From contig NZ_PVNK01000286.1 of assembly GCF_002994615.1 (NCBI RefSeq), forward strand, positions 1-34,452: a stretch of DNA of 34,452 bases, written 5' to 3'. Below the pieces are notes generated by a model that ran no database searches, was not told the origin of the DNA, and worked only from the letters and a program-made list of their open reading frames with translations. Every line of letters begins with the position of its first letter. Positions within the stretch are counted from its first letter, which is position 1. Position numbers and translations under genes: made by a program. Positions 6,654-14,456 of this stretch are shown piece by piece. Source of the DNA: Enhygromyxa salina (GTDB taxonomy: Bacteria > Myxococcota_A > Polyangia > Nannocystales > Nannocystaceae).

Positions 6654-7922
6654 TCAGAAGCTCTCGAGCAGCGTGGCCTTCTTGGCCGAGTACTCTTCGT
6701 CGGTCAGGAGCCCGGCCTCGAACGCAGCCTTGAGCTTCATCAGCTTGGTCTGCAGGTCGTTGGCGGGCGGCGCCGCGGGGGCCGCTTGCTGTCCGCCCGC
6801 GGGGTTCCAGCCGGGTTGCGGGGCCGGCTGGCCCTGGGCCGGCTGACCCTGACCCTGGGGCGGCTGACCCTGATACTGGCCCTGCTGAGGCGGCGGGCCT
6901 TGCCGGTACTGACCTTGCTGAGGCGGGTAGCCCTGCTGGGGCGGGTAGCCGCCTTGCTGGGGCGGGTAACCCTGCTGAGGCGGGTAGCCGCCCTGCTGGG
7001 GGTAGCCGCCCTGCTGGGGGTAGCCCATGTTCTGGGGCGACATCATGTTGCCCATCATGTTGCCCATGCCAAAGCCCATGCCCATGCCCATGCCCGCGTT
7101 CATGACCCCGCTGCCCGAACCCTTGTGGGCGTTGCGGGCGACGTCGCGCATGGCTTGCATGCCCTCCCAGGCCATCGTGTTGTCGACTCCGCGCGCGGCC
7201 TGAGCGGCGGCCTCTTCGAGGGCTTTTTGGATCGCGGGCGGGAGCGTGATGCTCTCGATGATGAAGCTGGTCAGGCCGACACCGATCGCGGTCAGATCGT
7301 TTTGGATGCTGGTCTTGACCTCGTTGGCGAGGATGTCGACGTGGCCGGCGATGTCGCCGACGCTGACCTTGGCCTGGTTGGCCGACTTGCCGAAGGCCTG
7401 GAGCACGCGGCTCTTGATGAAGCGCTCGATCTCGTCGGTCGTGACCATGCTGTTGGTCCCGACGATCTCCTTGAAGAACACCCCGGGGTCGGCGACGCGG
7501 AAGTTGTAGCTACCGAAGGCCCGGATCGGCACGCGGCCGGGCCGGTTGCCGACGGCGAACTCGGGGTCACGGATGATGATGGGGTTCGGCGTGCCCCACT
7601 TCTGATCCATGTACTGCTTGAGGTTGATGAAGTAGATCTCGGCCTTGAAGGGGCTGTCGAAGCCGTACTTCCAGCCCTTGAGGGTCGAGAGGACCGGCAC
7701 GTTCTGGGTCGAGAGCGTGTGGGTGCCGGGGCCGAACACGTCGGCCATCACCCCCTCGTTGACGAGCACGGCGGCCTGACCCTGACGGCACACGAGCTTG
7801 GCGCCGTTCTTGATCTCGTGGTCTTCGTCGGGAAAGCGCCAGACGAGGGTGTAGTTGGTGTCGTCGAGCCACTCGATGATCTCGATCAGCTCATTACGGA
7901 TGAAGTCCATTATCCGGCCCAT
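6654..7922 (-). CDS. SPFH-domain protein with Gln/Pro repeats and C-terminal SHOCT domain
   Basis: A 422-residue protein. Residues about 25-250 are an SPFH-type domain of the virion-core-protein/YdjI-like class (NGAKLVCRQGQAAVLVNEGVMADVFGPG, then FIIESITLPPAIQKALEEAAAQ). Next come a Met/Gly-rich stretch (GMGMGMGFGMGNMMGNMM), about 90 residues of GYPPQQ-type repeats, and a final SHOCT motif (LQTKLMKLKAAFEAGLLTDEEYSAKKATLLESF). SPFH proteins scaffold membrane microdomains; SHOCT modules are short oligomerisation or zinc-ribbon-like helices. There is no obvious signal peptide. The start at 7922 is supported by AGGAG seven nt upstream. It lies 71 bp behind the TerB-like gene on the same strand, so the two are probably co-transcribed. 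Confidence 0.85.
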   Translation of the reverse strand: MGRIMDFIRNELIEIIEWLDDTNYTLVWRFPDEDHEIKNGAKLVCRQGQAAVLVNEGVMADVFGPGTHTLSTQNVPVLSTLKGWKYGFDSPFKAEIYFINLKQYMDQKWGTPNPIIIRDPEFAVGNRPGRVPIRAFGSYNFRVADPGVFFKEIVGTNSMVTTDEIERFIKSRVLQAFGKSANQAKVSVGDIAGHVDILANEVKTSIQNDLTAIGVGLTSFIIESITLPPAIQKALEEAAAQAARGVDNTMAWEGMQAMRDVARNAHKGSGSGVMNAGMGMGMGFGMGNMMGNMMSPQNMGYPQQGGYPQQGGYPPQQGYPPQQGGYPPQQGYPPQQGQYRQGPPPQQGQYQGQPPQGQGQPAQGQPAPQPGWNPAGGQQAAPAAPPANDLQTKLMKLKAAFEAGLLTDEEYSAKKATLLESF

Positions 7923-7993
7923 TCGTCTGCTCCTGTCGTTTCAGTGTGGGGGTGCAAGGTGCGTCGGGCCTCGCCAACCGCGAGGCGCGATGC

Positions 7994-8383
7994 TCATTCC
8001 GGGGCGAGCCCGACCTTCTTGCCTTCTTGTTCGATCGCGCCGAACTCGGCGTTGCTCATGTTGAACACGTCGGCGAACTCGCCGATCGCGTTGCGCTCGT
8101 TGTCGGTGTAGACGCCGTCGGCGTGGACGAGAGCGACCGCGACCTTCATGAAGATCCGGCGCAAGAAGGTGGTCTCGAGCAGGTTCGCGGCCTCGATCGG
8201 CGCGAAGTCGCCGCGGGTCACGTCGGCCCAGCTCACGTCGCTGTTGGCCTCGTCGAGGAACTCTCGGATCAAGCTCTCCTCGCGCGGGTCGGCCTCGCCG
8301 TCGATCGTGGCCAGGTACCAGAGCCCACGGGCGAAGATTTCAGCCTCTCGGGGACTCAGCCCGCTGTCGTTGTTGTCCGCCAT
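7994..8383 (-). CDS. TerB-like (tellurite-resistance-type) protein
   Basis: A 129-residue, all-helical acidic protein. Features fit TerB/DjlA-like domains: FARGLWYLATIDGEADPREESLIREFL near 17-43 and FMKVAVALVHADGVYTDNERNAIGEFADVFNMS near 78-110, two similar helix pairs each with the conserved acidic DGxxxxxE turn thought to bind metal. It is probably cytoplasmic. It is the first gene of a likely operon with the SPFH/SHOCT gene. Upstream on its strand is a TAGCAT -10-like box (8391-8396) seven nt before the ATG, and an 11-bp direct repeat (GATCGGATCT) at 8409-8429 that could be an operator. The link to tellurite is only by family name; TerB-like domains more often mark membrane-linked stress systems. 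Confidence 0.75.
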   Translation of the reverse strand: MADNNDSGLSPREAEIFARGLWYLATIDGEADPREESLIREFLDEANSDVSWADVTRGDFAPIEAANLLETTFLRRIFMKVAVALVHADGVYTDNERNAIGEFADVFNMSNAEFGAIEQEGKKVGLAPE

Positions 8384-8491
8384 CGCTGTGATGCTACGGC
8401 CCCGGCTCGATCGGATCTAGATCGGATCTGGAGCGAGTCGCCGCTGCGTGAGAAAGCGGACGCTCAGGCCGTGTCCGCGGCTCACAAAAGC

Positions 8492-8525
8492 ATACGCCCG
8501 TGGCCAGGATTGGCCACGGGCGTAT
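8492..8525 (-). terminator. Strong hairpin terminator behind the 8578-9195 lipoprotein gene
   Basis: A perfect 15-bp stem (8492-8506 with 8511-8525, loop GGAT on the plus strand). On the minus strand it is followed by GCTTTTG. It separates the lipoprotein gene from the TerB-like operon. Confidence 0.88.
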
Positions 8526-8527
8526 TT

Positions 8528-8553
8528 CGACTCGACTCGACTCGACTCGACTC
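8528..8553. repeat. Five-copy CGACT tandem repeat
   Basis: CGACT is repeated five times from 8528 to 8552, directly beside the terminator hairpin and behind the lipoprotein gene. It is one of several unrelated short tandem repeats found at gene ends in this window. Confidence 0.9.
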
Positions 8554-8577
8554 AGGACGGATCAGGAACGAAGGAAC

Positions 8578-9195
8578 TCAGTTGGACGCGCCGAGGGCAT
8601 CTTCGGCGGTCATGGCCTCGAAGGCCTCGGGCGTGAGGATCTCGAAATCGCGCTCGAACACGAGGCTGCGGCCGCTTTGGTCAGCGGTGTAGACCTCGAC
8701 ACGCCAGCCGCCAGTTTGGGCCAGGGGGTCGGGCTCGACCGGGTTGATGGCTTCGGGGTCCGGGGGCTCGAGGCCGTTCCACCCCTCCTCCAAGAAGCGG
8801 GCGAGGGGGAGGTTGGCGGCGAGCGAGACGGTCTCGGACGGCTGGAGGAAGCCCATCGTCTCGCGCTGGTGGTCGCCGTGAAGCCACACGAAGGTCACGG
8901 GCCGGGGCTCGACGAGATCGTCGGCCCGCAGGTGGAGGTAGATCGCCTCGCTGTCGAGGGAGAAGCGGGTGGCGTCTTCGAGGGGGCCGTCGGCCTCGGC
9001 GGCGACGAGGCCCGTCACGCGAAGATGCGCGGCCTGCTGGGTCTTGGGGTTCGTCTCACTCGCGGCGTGGACGCTCTGCTGGGAGCCGTTGCTCTCCCGG
9101 AGCTGTCCGTCGGCCTGGAGGTCCGCGGCGGTGATCGGGGCATCGGCGCATCCCGCGGCGAGGAGGAGCGCAGCAGCGATGAGAGTGGTACGCAC
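8578..9195 (-). CDS. Putative lipoprotein, unknown function
   Basis: From GTG 9195 the product has 205 residues and starts VRTTLIAAALLLAAGCAD, a compact lipoprotein signal with Cys16. A longer reading from ATG 9228 would put eleven extra residues before it and is less likely; a CATAGG -10-like box nine nt ahead of the GTG supports the short form. The mature part has a Gln/Asn/Ser-rich linker, then a probably beta-rich domain (PVTFVWLHGDHQRETMGFLQPSETVSLAAN, then GGWRVEVYTADQSGRSLVFERDFEI) that resembles the DUF2914-like or Ig-type folds found in outer-membrane lipoproteins. I cannot assign a family with certainty. Confidence 0.75.
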   Translation of the reverse strand: MRTTLIAAALLLAAGCADAPITAADLQADGQLRESNGSQQSVHAASETNPKTQQAAHLRVTGLVAAEADGPLEDATRFSLDSEAIYLHLRADDLVEPRPVTFVWLHGDHQRETMGFLQPSETVSLAANLPLARFLEEGWNGLEPPDPEAINPVEPDPLAQTGGWRVEVYTADQSGRSLVFERDFEILTPEAFEAMTAEDALGASN

Positions 9196-9236
9196 TGCAC
9201 GGGGCCTATGCGGTTCTTGTGCCAGCATCCAAAGTC

Positions 9237-9320
9237 GATGATCTCAACAGCTTAGGGGCGACGCGATCATCGTTTCGAGATCATATGCATCGTTTGAGCT
9301 CTTATACCTATCTTTGTAGA
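9237..9320. promoter_or_regulatory. AT-rich regulatory region between divergent genes
   Basis: This stretch is clearly richer in A and T than its surroundings. It holds an inverted repeat, ATGATCTC (9238-9245) with GAGATCAT (9277-9284), and two direct copies of CATCGTTT(C)GAG about 20 bp apart (starting near 9269 and 9289). Spacing near two helical turns suggests an operator. It is followed by AT-rich TTATACCTATCTTTGTAG. It could control the peptidase gene at 9395, the lipoprotein gene at 9195, or both. Confidence 0.4.
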
Positions 9321-9380
9321 TTCGGTGTCGGCGGGGCTCACGGTGCCATCCTCGGGGACGGCCGGGTTGCTCGCCTGAGC

Positions 9381-9386
9381 TATGCT
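9381..9386 (+). promoter_or_regulatory. -10-like box TATGCT of the S41 peptidase gene
   Basis: TATGCT ends eight nt before ATG 9395, so transcription would start at or next to the start codon. No ribosome-binding site is present. A matching -35 is not evident. Confidence 0.45.
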
Positions 9387-9394
9387 GCCCGGCG

Positions 9395-12300
9395 ATGCGC
9401 ATGCTGCGACGCTGGTCCGCGCTGGTCGTGTTGTCGATCTTGGTCGCCTCTGGCTGCAAGGGCAACGCCGAGGCCAAGGCCAAGGCCGAAGACGGCGGCG
9501 CGAGCGATACCGGAGCCAAGGGCACGATCGCGGCGGCCAAGCCCGAGCTCAGCCCGGGCGAGCAGATGTACGAGCAGCTGCGCCTCGACGAGCGCAGCTT
9601 CCCCCTGCTGATCTGGTCGCTGCACATCGTTGGGGTCGACTACTTCGACAAGGATCGCTTCGATCCCAAGGCCCAGCTCGCGGTGGCGATGGACTACATC
9701 GGCCTGAGCACGCCGGAGTTCTTCGGCAAGCGAGAGGGCGACGAGCTCGAGGTCACGGTCCGCTCGCAGTCCCAGCGCTTCTCGCTCGCGGAGGTCGACA
9801 ACCTCGACGCGGCCGCCGACGTGATGGAGAAGGTACTCGAATTCACGGCCGGGGTGCTCTCGCTCGAGGGCGAGCCGCTCCACGAGCTCGAGTACGACGC
9901 GATCAACGGCCTGCTCGGGCGCCTCGATCCCCACACGATCTTGTTGACGCCCGAGGAGAGCGCCGAGCTCGGGGTCAAGACCCGCGGGCGCTTCGGGGGC
10001 ATCGGCGCCGAGATCGCCGCGAGTGAGCGGCGGGTCCTGGTCGTGCGGGTGCTGCCCGGCTCGCCGGCCGAGGCCGCGGGCTTGCTCGACAACGACGTGA
10101 TCCTCGAGATCGACGATCAGTCCACGGTCAACCTCAGCTCCGACGACGCTCGCTCGCTCCTGCGCGGGCCGGTCGAGACCACCGTCGTGCTCAAGGTCCG
10201 CCGCGGCGACGCGCTGAAGGTCATCGAGATCACCCGCGGGATGATCTCGATCCCGACGATCAGCGCGACGATGCTGCCCGATCGCGTCGGCTACGTGCAG
10301 GTCGCAACCTTTCAAGAGGACACGGCCGAGAAGCTGCTCGCGGCGCTCGAGGAGTTTCAAACAGACGGCGAGCTCGCCGGCCTGGTCGTGGATCTGCGCG
10401 GGAACTCGGGCGGCCTCCTGGCCCAGGCGGTCGGGATCCTCAACCAGGTCGTCGAGGGCGGCGAGCTCGTGATCGTGCGCTCGGCCCTCGGGCGCGAGCA
10501 CCAGGACGCGACCAAGGAGATCGTGATCCCGATGGAGGCCCCGATCGTCGCGCTGGTCGACGAGAACGCGGCCTCGGCCTCGGAGATCGTCGGGGGCTCG
10601 CTCAAGCACCTCGATCGCGGGGTCGTGCTCGGGCGGGCGAGCTTCGGCAAGGGCACCGTTCAGGAGCTGCGCACGGCGACGCCCTACGGCCGCGAGGTCG
10701 CGCTCAAGATGACGATCGCCGAGTACCGCGTCGCCGGAGATCGCCGGATCCAGAGCATCGGCGTGGTCCCGGATCTGCAGCTGCTGCCGGTCGAGCTCAG
10801 CAACTTCGAGGGGGTCGCGCGGATGTACGACCTCGAGCGCTTCGAGCGACGGCGCGAGCGGGCGCGCACGGCTCACTTGCCCTCGGCGATCCACGACGTC
10901 GACGTGGCCGCCGACATCGCGATGTCGCGCGGCGGCCTCTCGCTGCGCTACTTCGCGGGCGGCGGCGCGCCCGAGACCCCCGAGGGCGGCGACGCGGGTC
11001 CGCGCGAGCTCCAAGACCCCGAGATCCGCCTGGCCCGCGAGGTCGCGCTGGCGCTGCGTGGGGTGGTCGGGCGCCGCGCGCAGCTCGAGGCCCTGCCGAA
11101 GATCGTCGAGGGCCTCGCGCGCAGCGAAGATCAGCACATCCGCGCGGCGATCGAGCCGTGGAAGATCGACTGGTCGGACATCGACGACGCCGCCGATCTC
11201 GACGCCGAGGTCGGGGTCGCGGTCTCGATCGTCGGCGACGGCCCGCAGGTCGCGGGCCAGCCCTTCACGCTCCACGTCGAGGTCCAAAACCCGACTGAGC
11301 GCGCGCTCGAGCGCGTCCACTTGATCACCGACTGCGACCGCGACGAGCTCGACGGCATCGAGCTGCTGATCGGCAAGCTCGAGCCCGGCGCGCTCGTGAG
11401 CCGCGACATCGATCTGCAGGTGCTGCCGTGGCGCGAGAGCTTCGTCGACACGCTCACGGTCATGGCCCACGTCGGCGAGCCCGGCGCCAGGCCCGACGGC
11501 GAGGCCAGGCTCAACTTCGCGGTCGACGGGGCCGCGCGCCCGAGCTTCTCCTACGACTACTGGGTGATCGACGATCCGCGCCTGGTCGCCAAGGGGCCCA
11601 AGCGCCCGGACCAGGAGCTGATCCCCGGCGAGGAGGCCTTCGTCGTCCAGGGCAACGGCGACGGGCTGCTGCAGCCGGGCGAGCGGGTGCTGCTCGGCTT
11701 CCGGGCCTACAACGCGAGCGGCGTCGCGCCCGACGCCCGCGTGCTCCTGCGCAACCTGTCGGGTCGCCAGGGCCTGCTCGAGGAGGGGCTCTACGTCCAC
11801 GGCGAGCTCGACGCTGGCGAGGCGTTCCTGGGCGCGTTCGGGATCTCGGTCTCGACCGCGGCCGACCCCGGGCTGCCGCTCGAGCTCGAGCTGATCGTCG
11901 GCGACGCGCTGCTGAGCGAGAGCGTCGACGACAAGCTCCGCTTTCGGATCATCCCGGGCCGCGAGGGCGTGCTCGATGTCGAGGGCGAGCGGCGGCGGAC
12001 CGTGGCCGGCGACGGGCCGCTGCGGATCTACAACGGCGCCGACGGCTCTGCGCCGATCGTCGCCGAGCTCGGCGCGGGCGCGGTCGTCGAGGTCAGCGGC
12101 GTGGCCGGCGAGTGGCTGGCCCTCGACGGCGAGCGCGGCGAGGGGCGGCGGCTGTGGATCCCCAAGGACATGGTCGAGGTCGGCGGCAAGGGGCCGGTCG
12201 CGCACCTGGCCCGCGAGCACCGGATGGTCGATCCCCCGGTCCTGTCCCTGGCCGAGGTCCCGAGCGTGGTCACCGGCGACTCCGTGGAGATCTCCGGGGT

Positions 12301-12538
12301 CGCCCAGCACCACGCCCGCGTCCGCGACGTGGTCGTGACCGTGCGAGCCTCGGGGCCGGACCAGCCCGAGCGCAAGGTCTTCTACCTGGCCAATCGCGCG
12401 CTCGAGGGTGAGGCGGCCAGGTCCCTCGAGTTCAGCACCGCCGTCGAGCTGAGCCCGGGGAGCAACCGGATCACCGTCCTGGTCCGCGATCACGACAAGG
12501 TCGAGCGGCGCCGAAACCTGTGGGTGTTCCAGGACTAG
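9395..12538 (+). CDS. Lipoprotein S41 (CtpA/Prc-like) carboxyl-terminal processing peptidase with long C-terminal extension
   Basis: A 1047-residue protein, over twice the usual CtpA length. The signal MRMLRRWSALVVLSILVASGC ends at lipidated Cys21. A helical region with LDPHT (178-182), typical of CtpA, leads to a PDZ domain at about 200-282 (GRFGGIGAEI, VLPGSPAEAAGL) and an S41 catalytic domain at about 295-480. DLRGNSGG is at 333-340, the nucleophile Ser394 in NAASASEIV, and the general-base Lys419 in SFGKGT; the 25-residue Ser-Lys spacing matches characterised family members. Residues about 550-1047 hold several beta-sandwich-like segments (for example 617-730 and 770-870) and an SH3-like stretch near 875-930. 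It should trim C-termini of envelope proteins. The stop TAG is part of a CTAG repeat-element boundary. Confidence 0.93.
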   Translation: MRMLRRWSALVVLSILVASGCKGNAEAKAKAEDGGASDTGAKGTIAAAKPELSPGEQMYEQLRLDERSFPLLIWSLHIVGVDYFDKDRFDPKAQLAVAMDYIGLSTPEFFGKREGDELEVTVRSQSQRFSLAEVDNLDAAADVMEKVLEFTAGVLSLEGEPLHELEYDAINGLLGRLDPHTILLTPEESAELGVKTRGRFGGIGAEIAASERRVLVVRVLPGSPAEAAGLLDNDVILEIDDQSTVNLSSDDARSLLRGPVETTVVLKVRRGDALKVIEITRGMISIPTISATMLPDRVGYVQVATFQEDTAEKLLAALEEFQTDGELAGLVVDLRGNSGGLLAQAVGILNQVVEGGELVIVRSALGREHQDATKEIVIPMEAPIVALVDENAASASEIVGGSLKHLDRGVVLGRASFGKGTVQELRTATPYGREVALKMTIAEYRVAGDRRIQSIGVVPDLQLLPVELSNFEGVARMYDLERFERRRERARTAHLPSAIHDVDVAADIAMSRGGLSLRYFAGGGAPETPEGGDAGPRELQDPEIRLAREVALALRGVVGRRAQLEALPKIVEGLARSEDQHIRAAIEPWKIDWSDIDDAADLDAEVGVAVSIVGDGPQVAGQPFTLHVEVQNPTERALERVHLITDCDRDELDGIELLIGKLEPGALVSRDIDLQVLPWRESFVDTLTVMAHVGEPGARPDGEARLNFAVDGAARPSFSYDYWVIDDPRLVAKGPKRPDQELIPGEEAFVVQGNGDGLLQPGERVLLGFRAYNASGVAPDARVLLRNLSGRQGLLEEGLYVHGELDAGEAFLGAFGISVSTAADPGLPLELELIVGDALLSESVDDKLRFRIIPGREGVLDVEGERRRTVAGDGPLRIYNGADGSAPIVAELGAGAVVEVSGVAGEWLALDGERGEGRRLWIPKDMVEVGGKGPVAHLAREHRMVDPPVLSLAEVPSVVTGDSVEISGVAQHHARVRDVVVTVRASGPDQPERKVFYLANRALEGEAARSLEFSTAVELSPGSNRITVLVRDHDKVERRRNLWVFQD

Positions 12539-12692
12539 CAGCCCGGGGTGCAATGCCTCGCGCCGCCTCGCTTGGCCTTTTCGCCGAGGGCTTTGTCGCC
12601 AAAACTCGCAGTACGCCCGGTACAGCGGCGTTTTGGCTTCGCGCCCTCGGCGAAAATTCCGGCGCGAGGCAATGCCTCCCTCTCGGCTGCTC
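12539..12692 (+). mobile_element. Inverted-repeat (MITE-like) element, copy with decayed right end
   Basis: It starts right after CTAG, whose TAG is the stop codon of the S41 gene. The left 120 bp are nearly identical to the intact copy at 15400-15557 (one C/T difference at AAAACTCGCAG). The right terminal repeat is degraded to a CGGCTGCTCG-like remnant. No transposase ORF is inside, so it would have to be moved in trans. Confidence 0.75.
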
Positions 12693-12733
12693 GTCTTCAA
12701 GGGGCCTTTCAGAAAGGCCCCTCGCTGCGGCGG
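12693..12733 (+). repeat. Partial copy of the dispersed hairpin repeat
   Basis: GTCTTCAAGGGGCCTTTCAG and the following GAAAGGCCCCTCGCTGCGGCGG match the central hairpin of the elements at 515-640 and 28991-29115. It directly abuts the inverted-repeat element, so two repeat families are stacked behind the S41 gene. It may supply transcription termination. Confidence 0.75.
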
Positions 12734-12795
12734 AACCTTCCTGAGGGCGCGGCGTCCGTGGGCCCGTGCGCGCAGCCAGTGAGCCCGAGCCGTGG

Positions 12796-12801
12796 TATAG
12801 C
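12796..12801 (+). promoter_or_regulatory. -10-like box TATAGC upstream of GTG 12811
   Basis: TATAGC ends nine nt before GTG 12811. A GAGGTG sequence at 12803-12807 could also act as a very close ribosome-binding site, so a leaderless or near-leaderless mRNA is possible. Confidence 0.4.
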
Positions 12802-12810
12802 GAGGTGCCT

Positions 12811-14214
12811 GTGAGCGACGACAAGGACCCCGAGCGCGGCGACGCAAAAGCCCCCGATCAGGACGGCGCGAAGGTCGACACCGAGAACAGCGACGACGGT
12901 GACACCGACGACGCGGAGCTCGACGATCTCGACGGGGAGGGCTTCGATCGAGCGGTCGCCGACGCCCGAGATCGCGTGCTGTCTCCGGGCGAGGACCTCG
13001 ATCCGGATCTGGGTGAGCGCCCCTACACCGCCGAAGAGGCGGGCCTGCGCTCCAAGGCGGGTTGGGGTCGCTCGCCGATCATCTCGGCCGCCGTCATCGT
13101 CGTCGGTCTGTTCTTGTTGATCGCGACCTGGAGCGATTTTCGCTACTTCCTGCGCAGCGCGCAGTCCGAGCCCCGCGACCTCGGGACCGTGAGCGAGATC
13201 TACCAAGACGGCGAGTTCAGCGAGCGCTTCGACAACGAGTGGGTCGTGCTCGAGGGCGACCCCGACGTCCAGCACGCCGCGCGCATGCAGGGCCGGGACG
13301 GTTGGATCGGCTTCCTGAGGCTGATCGAGGCCGACGCGAGCCTGTTCGTCTCGATTCCGCGGGCCACGCAGAACACCAACAACGAATTCCCGGGCCGCTT
13401 CGAGGGGCGGATGCGGCGCATCAGCGAGGTCCCCCAGTGGGACAAGCTCCAGACCTTCTTCAACGCCGAGGAGATCACCGACATCATCGATCTCGACCCC
13501 GCGTCCGTCGCGAGCGCGCTCGGGTCCGGCGCCAGGAAGGTCGCGCTCGTCGACGGCGGCGAGCTCGAGCTGGCCCCGGATGACAAGCTGCGCGTCGTCG
13601 TGGCGCAGTCGAGCGCGATGGTCCAGCTCGGGCGTACGACCTGGCCGACCCGCGCGCAGGCCGACGAGATCATGAAGGTGCTCGGCAAGCCCTGGGCCTT
13701 CGTCGAGAAGCGCGACACCGTCTGGGTCTACACCGTCGCGCTCGGTGCGGACGCGAGCCTCGAGCTGTTTCAGGAGCTGACGCGCGCGCTCAACAACGGT
13801 GAGGATCTCGCCAGCGCCGACCCCAAGGTCGGGGGCCTGGTGCTCCCACGCCGCGCCACCTACCTCGTCGACTTCGGCGATCTGTCCGTGGATGGGGCGG
13901 GAGACAGCGCGGAGCTGTCGTTTACCTACGGCAGCAACACTGCAGGCACGGGCTGGAAGGTCGAGGGCGACGCGCTGGTGCCGGTCCCCCTCGACGGCGG
14001 TCGGCTCGCGGTCCCGAGTGCGGCGATCGAGGCCGTTCGGGTCGAGCGCTCGCTCGTGGCCGACCCCAAGGGGTACCTGCTGATGGTCGACCAGCACCCC
14101 AAAGACGTGTGGCCGTCCGCCGTCATGTTTGGCGCGGTGTTCGGGGTCGTGCTCCTCAACGCCTGGGCCCTGCTCGTCGCGCTGCGCCGACGCCGTTCCG
14201 CCGAGCTGAGCTGA
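12811..14214 (+). CDS. Two-TM membrane protein with large extracytoplasmic domain, unknown
   Basis: A 467-residue protein from GTG 12811. Residues 1-80 are very acidic and disordered (DDGDTDDAELDDLDGE). TM1 lies at about 88-107 (SPIISAAVIVVGLFLLIATW). A large domain of about 325 residues follows, with repeated FNAEEITDIIDLDP and WAFVEKRDTVWVYTVAL elements. TM2 is near the end (WPSAVMFGAVFGVVLLNAWALLVAL), followed by RRRR. Topology is probably N-in, domain out, C-in. Residues 1-15 of the longer open frame lack support. I do not recognise the family. It sits alone between repeat tracts, and its TGA stop falls inside a GAGCT tandem repeat. Confidence 0.8.
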   Translation: MSDDKDPERGDAKAPDQDGAKVDTENSDDGDTDDAELDDLDGEGFDRAVADARDRVLSPGEDLDPDLGERPYTAEEAGLRSKAGWGRSPIISAAVIVVGLFLLIATWSDFRYFLRSAQSEPRDLGTVSEIYQDGEFSERFDNEWVVLEGDPDVQHAARMQGRDGWIGFLRLIEADASLFVSIPRATQNTNNEFPGRFEGRMRRISEVPQWDKLQTFFNAEEITDIIDLDPASVASALGSGARKVALVDGGELELAPDDKLRVVVAQSSAMVQLGRTTWPTRAQADEIMKVLGKPWAFVEKRDTVWVYTVALGADASLELFQELTRALNNGEDLASADPKVGGLVLPRRATYLVDFGDLSVDGAGDSAELSFTYGSNTAGTGWKVEGDALVPVPLDGGRLAVPSAAIEAVRVERSLVADPKGYLLMVDQHPKDVWPSAVMFGAVFGVVLLNAWALLVALRRRRSAELS

Positions 14215-14225
14215 GCTGAGCTGAG
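14203..14225. repeat. GAGCT tandem repeat overlapping a stop codon
   Basis: Four and a half exact copies of GAGCT. The TGA stop of the preceding gene (14212-14214) lies within the array, so the last coding residues (AELS) are repeat-encoded. The rest of the 242-bp gap to the next gene holds only a degenerate CTGAGATCTGGGACCTGG-like stretch and the -10 box at 14442. Confidence 0.9.
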
Positions 14226-14441
14226 ACCTGAGATCTGGGACCTGGCCGATTGGCCACTGTCGGCGAACCGTCGCCGCACTGTCGGGGTCCGAAGGCCGCG
14301 GTAGCCGTCGCTGACCGCGATATGGCCCTCGCTGACTCTGGGGGCCACGCATTCAGTCGCGAAGCTCATGAAAGCCGACCGCACGACGCCTGCGAGAGCG
14401 AAAGAATTCCCCGTTCTTCTATGGATCGGCGCTCGACGCTG

Positions 14442-14447
14442 TACAAT
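14442..14447 (+). promoter_or_regulatory. -10 box TACAAT of the MBL-fold gene
   Basis: TACAAT, a near-consensus -10, ends nine nt before GTG 14457. This favours the GTG over the downstream ATG 14475 and suggests a leaderless mRNA. Confidence 0.5.
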
Positions 14448-14456
14448 GCCCCGGCC

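Noticed and set aside
12520..12814. Short open frames within the repeat-element region
   Set aside because: They read across palindromic repeat DNA, recur at 15330-15692 because the DNA is duplicated, and have no coding signature.
9380..12847. A 1155-residue open frame on the minus strand
   Set aside because: It is the exact antisense of the S41 peptidase gene. High GC at third codon positions keeps the opposite frame open. The product is a low-complexity Arg/Asp/Leu/Gly-rich chain with no domain, while the plus strand has clear catalytic motifs.
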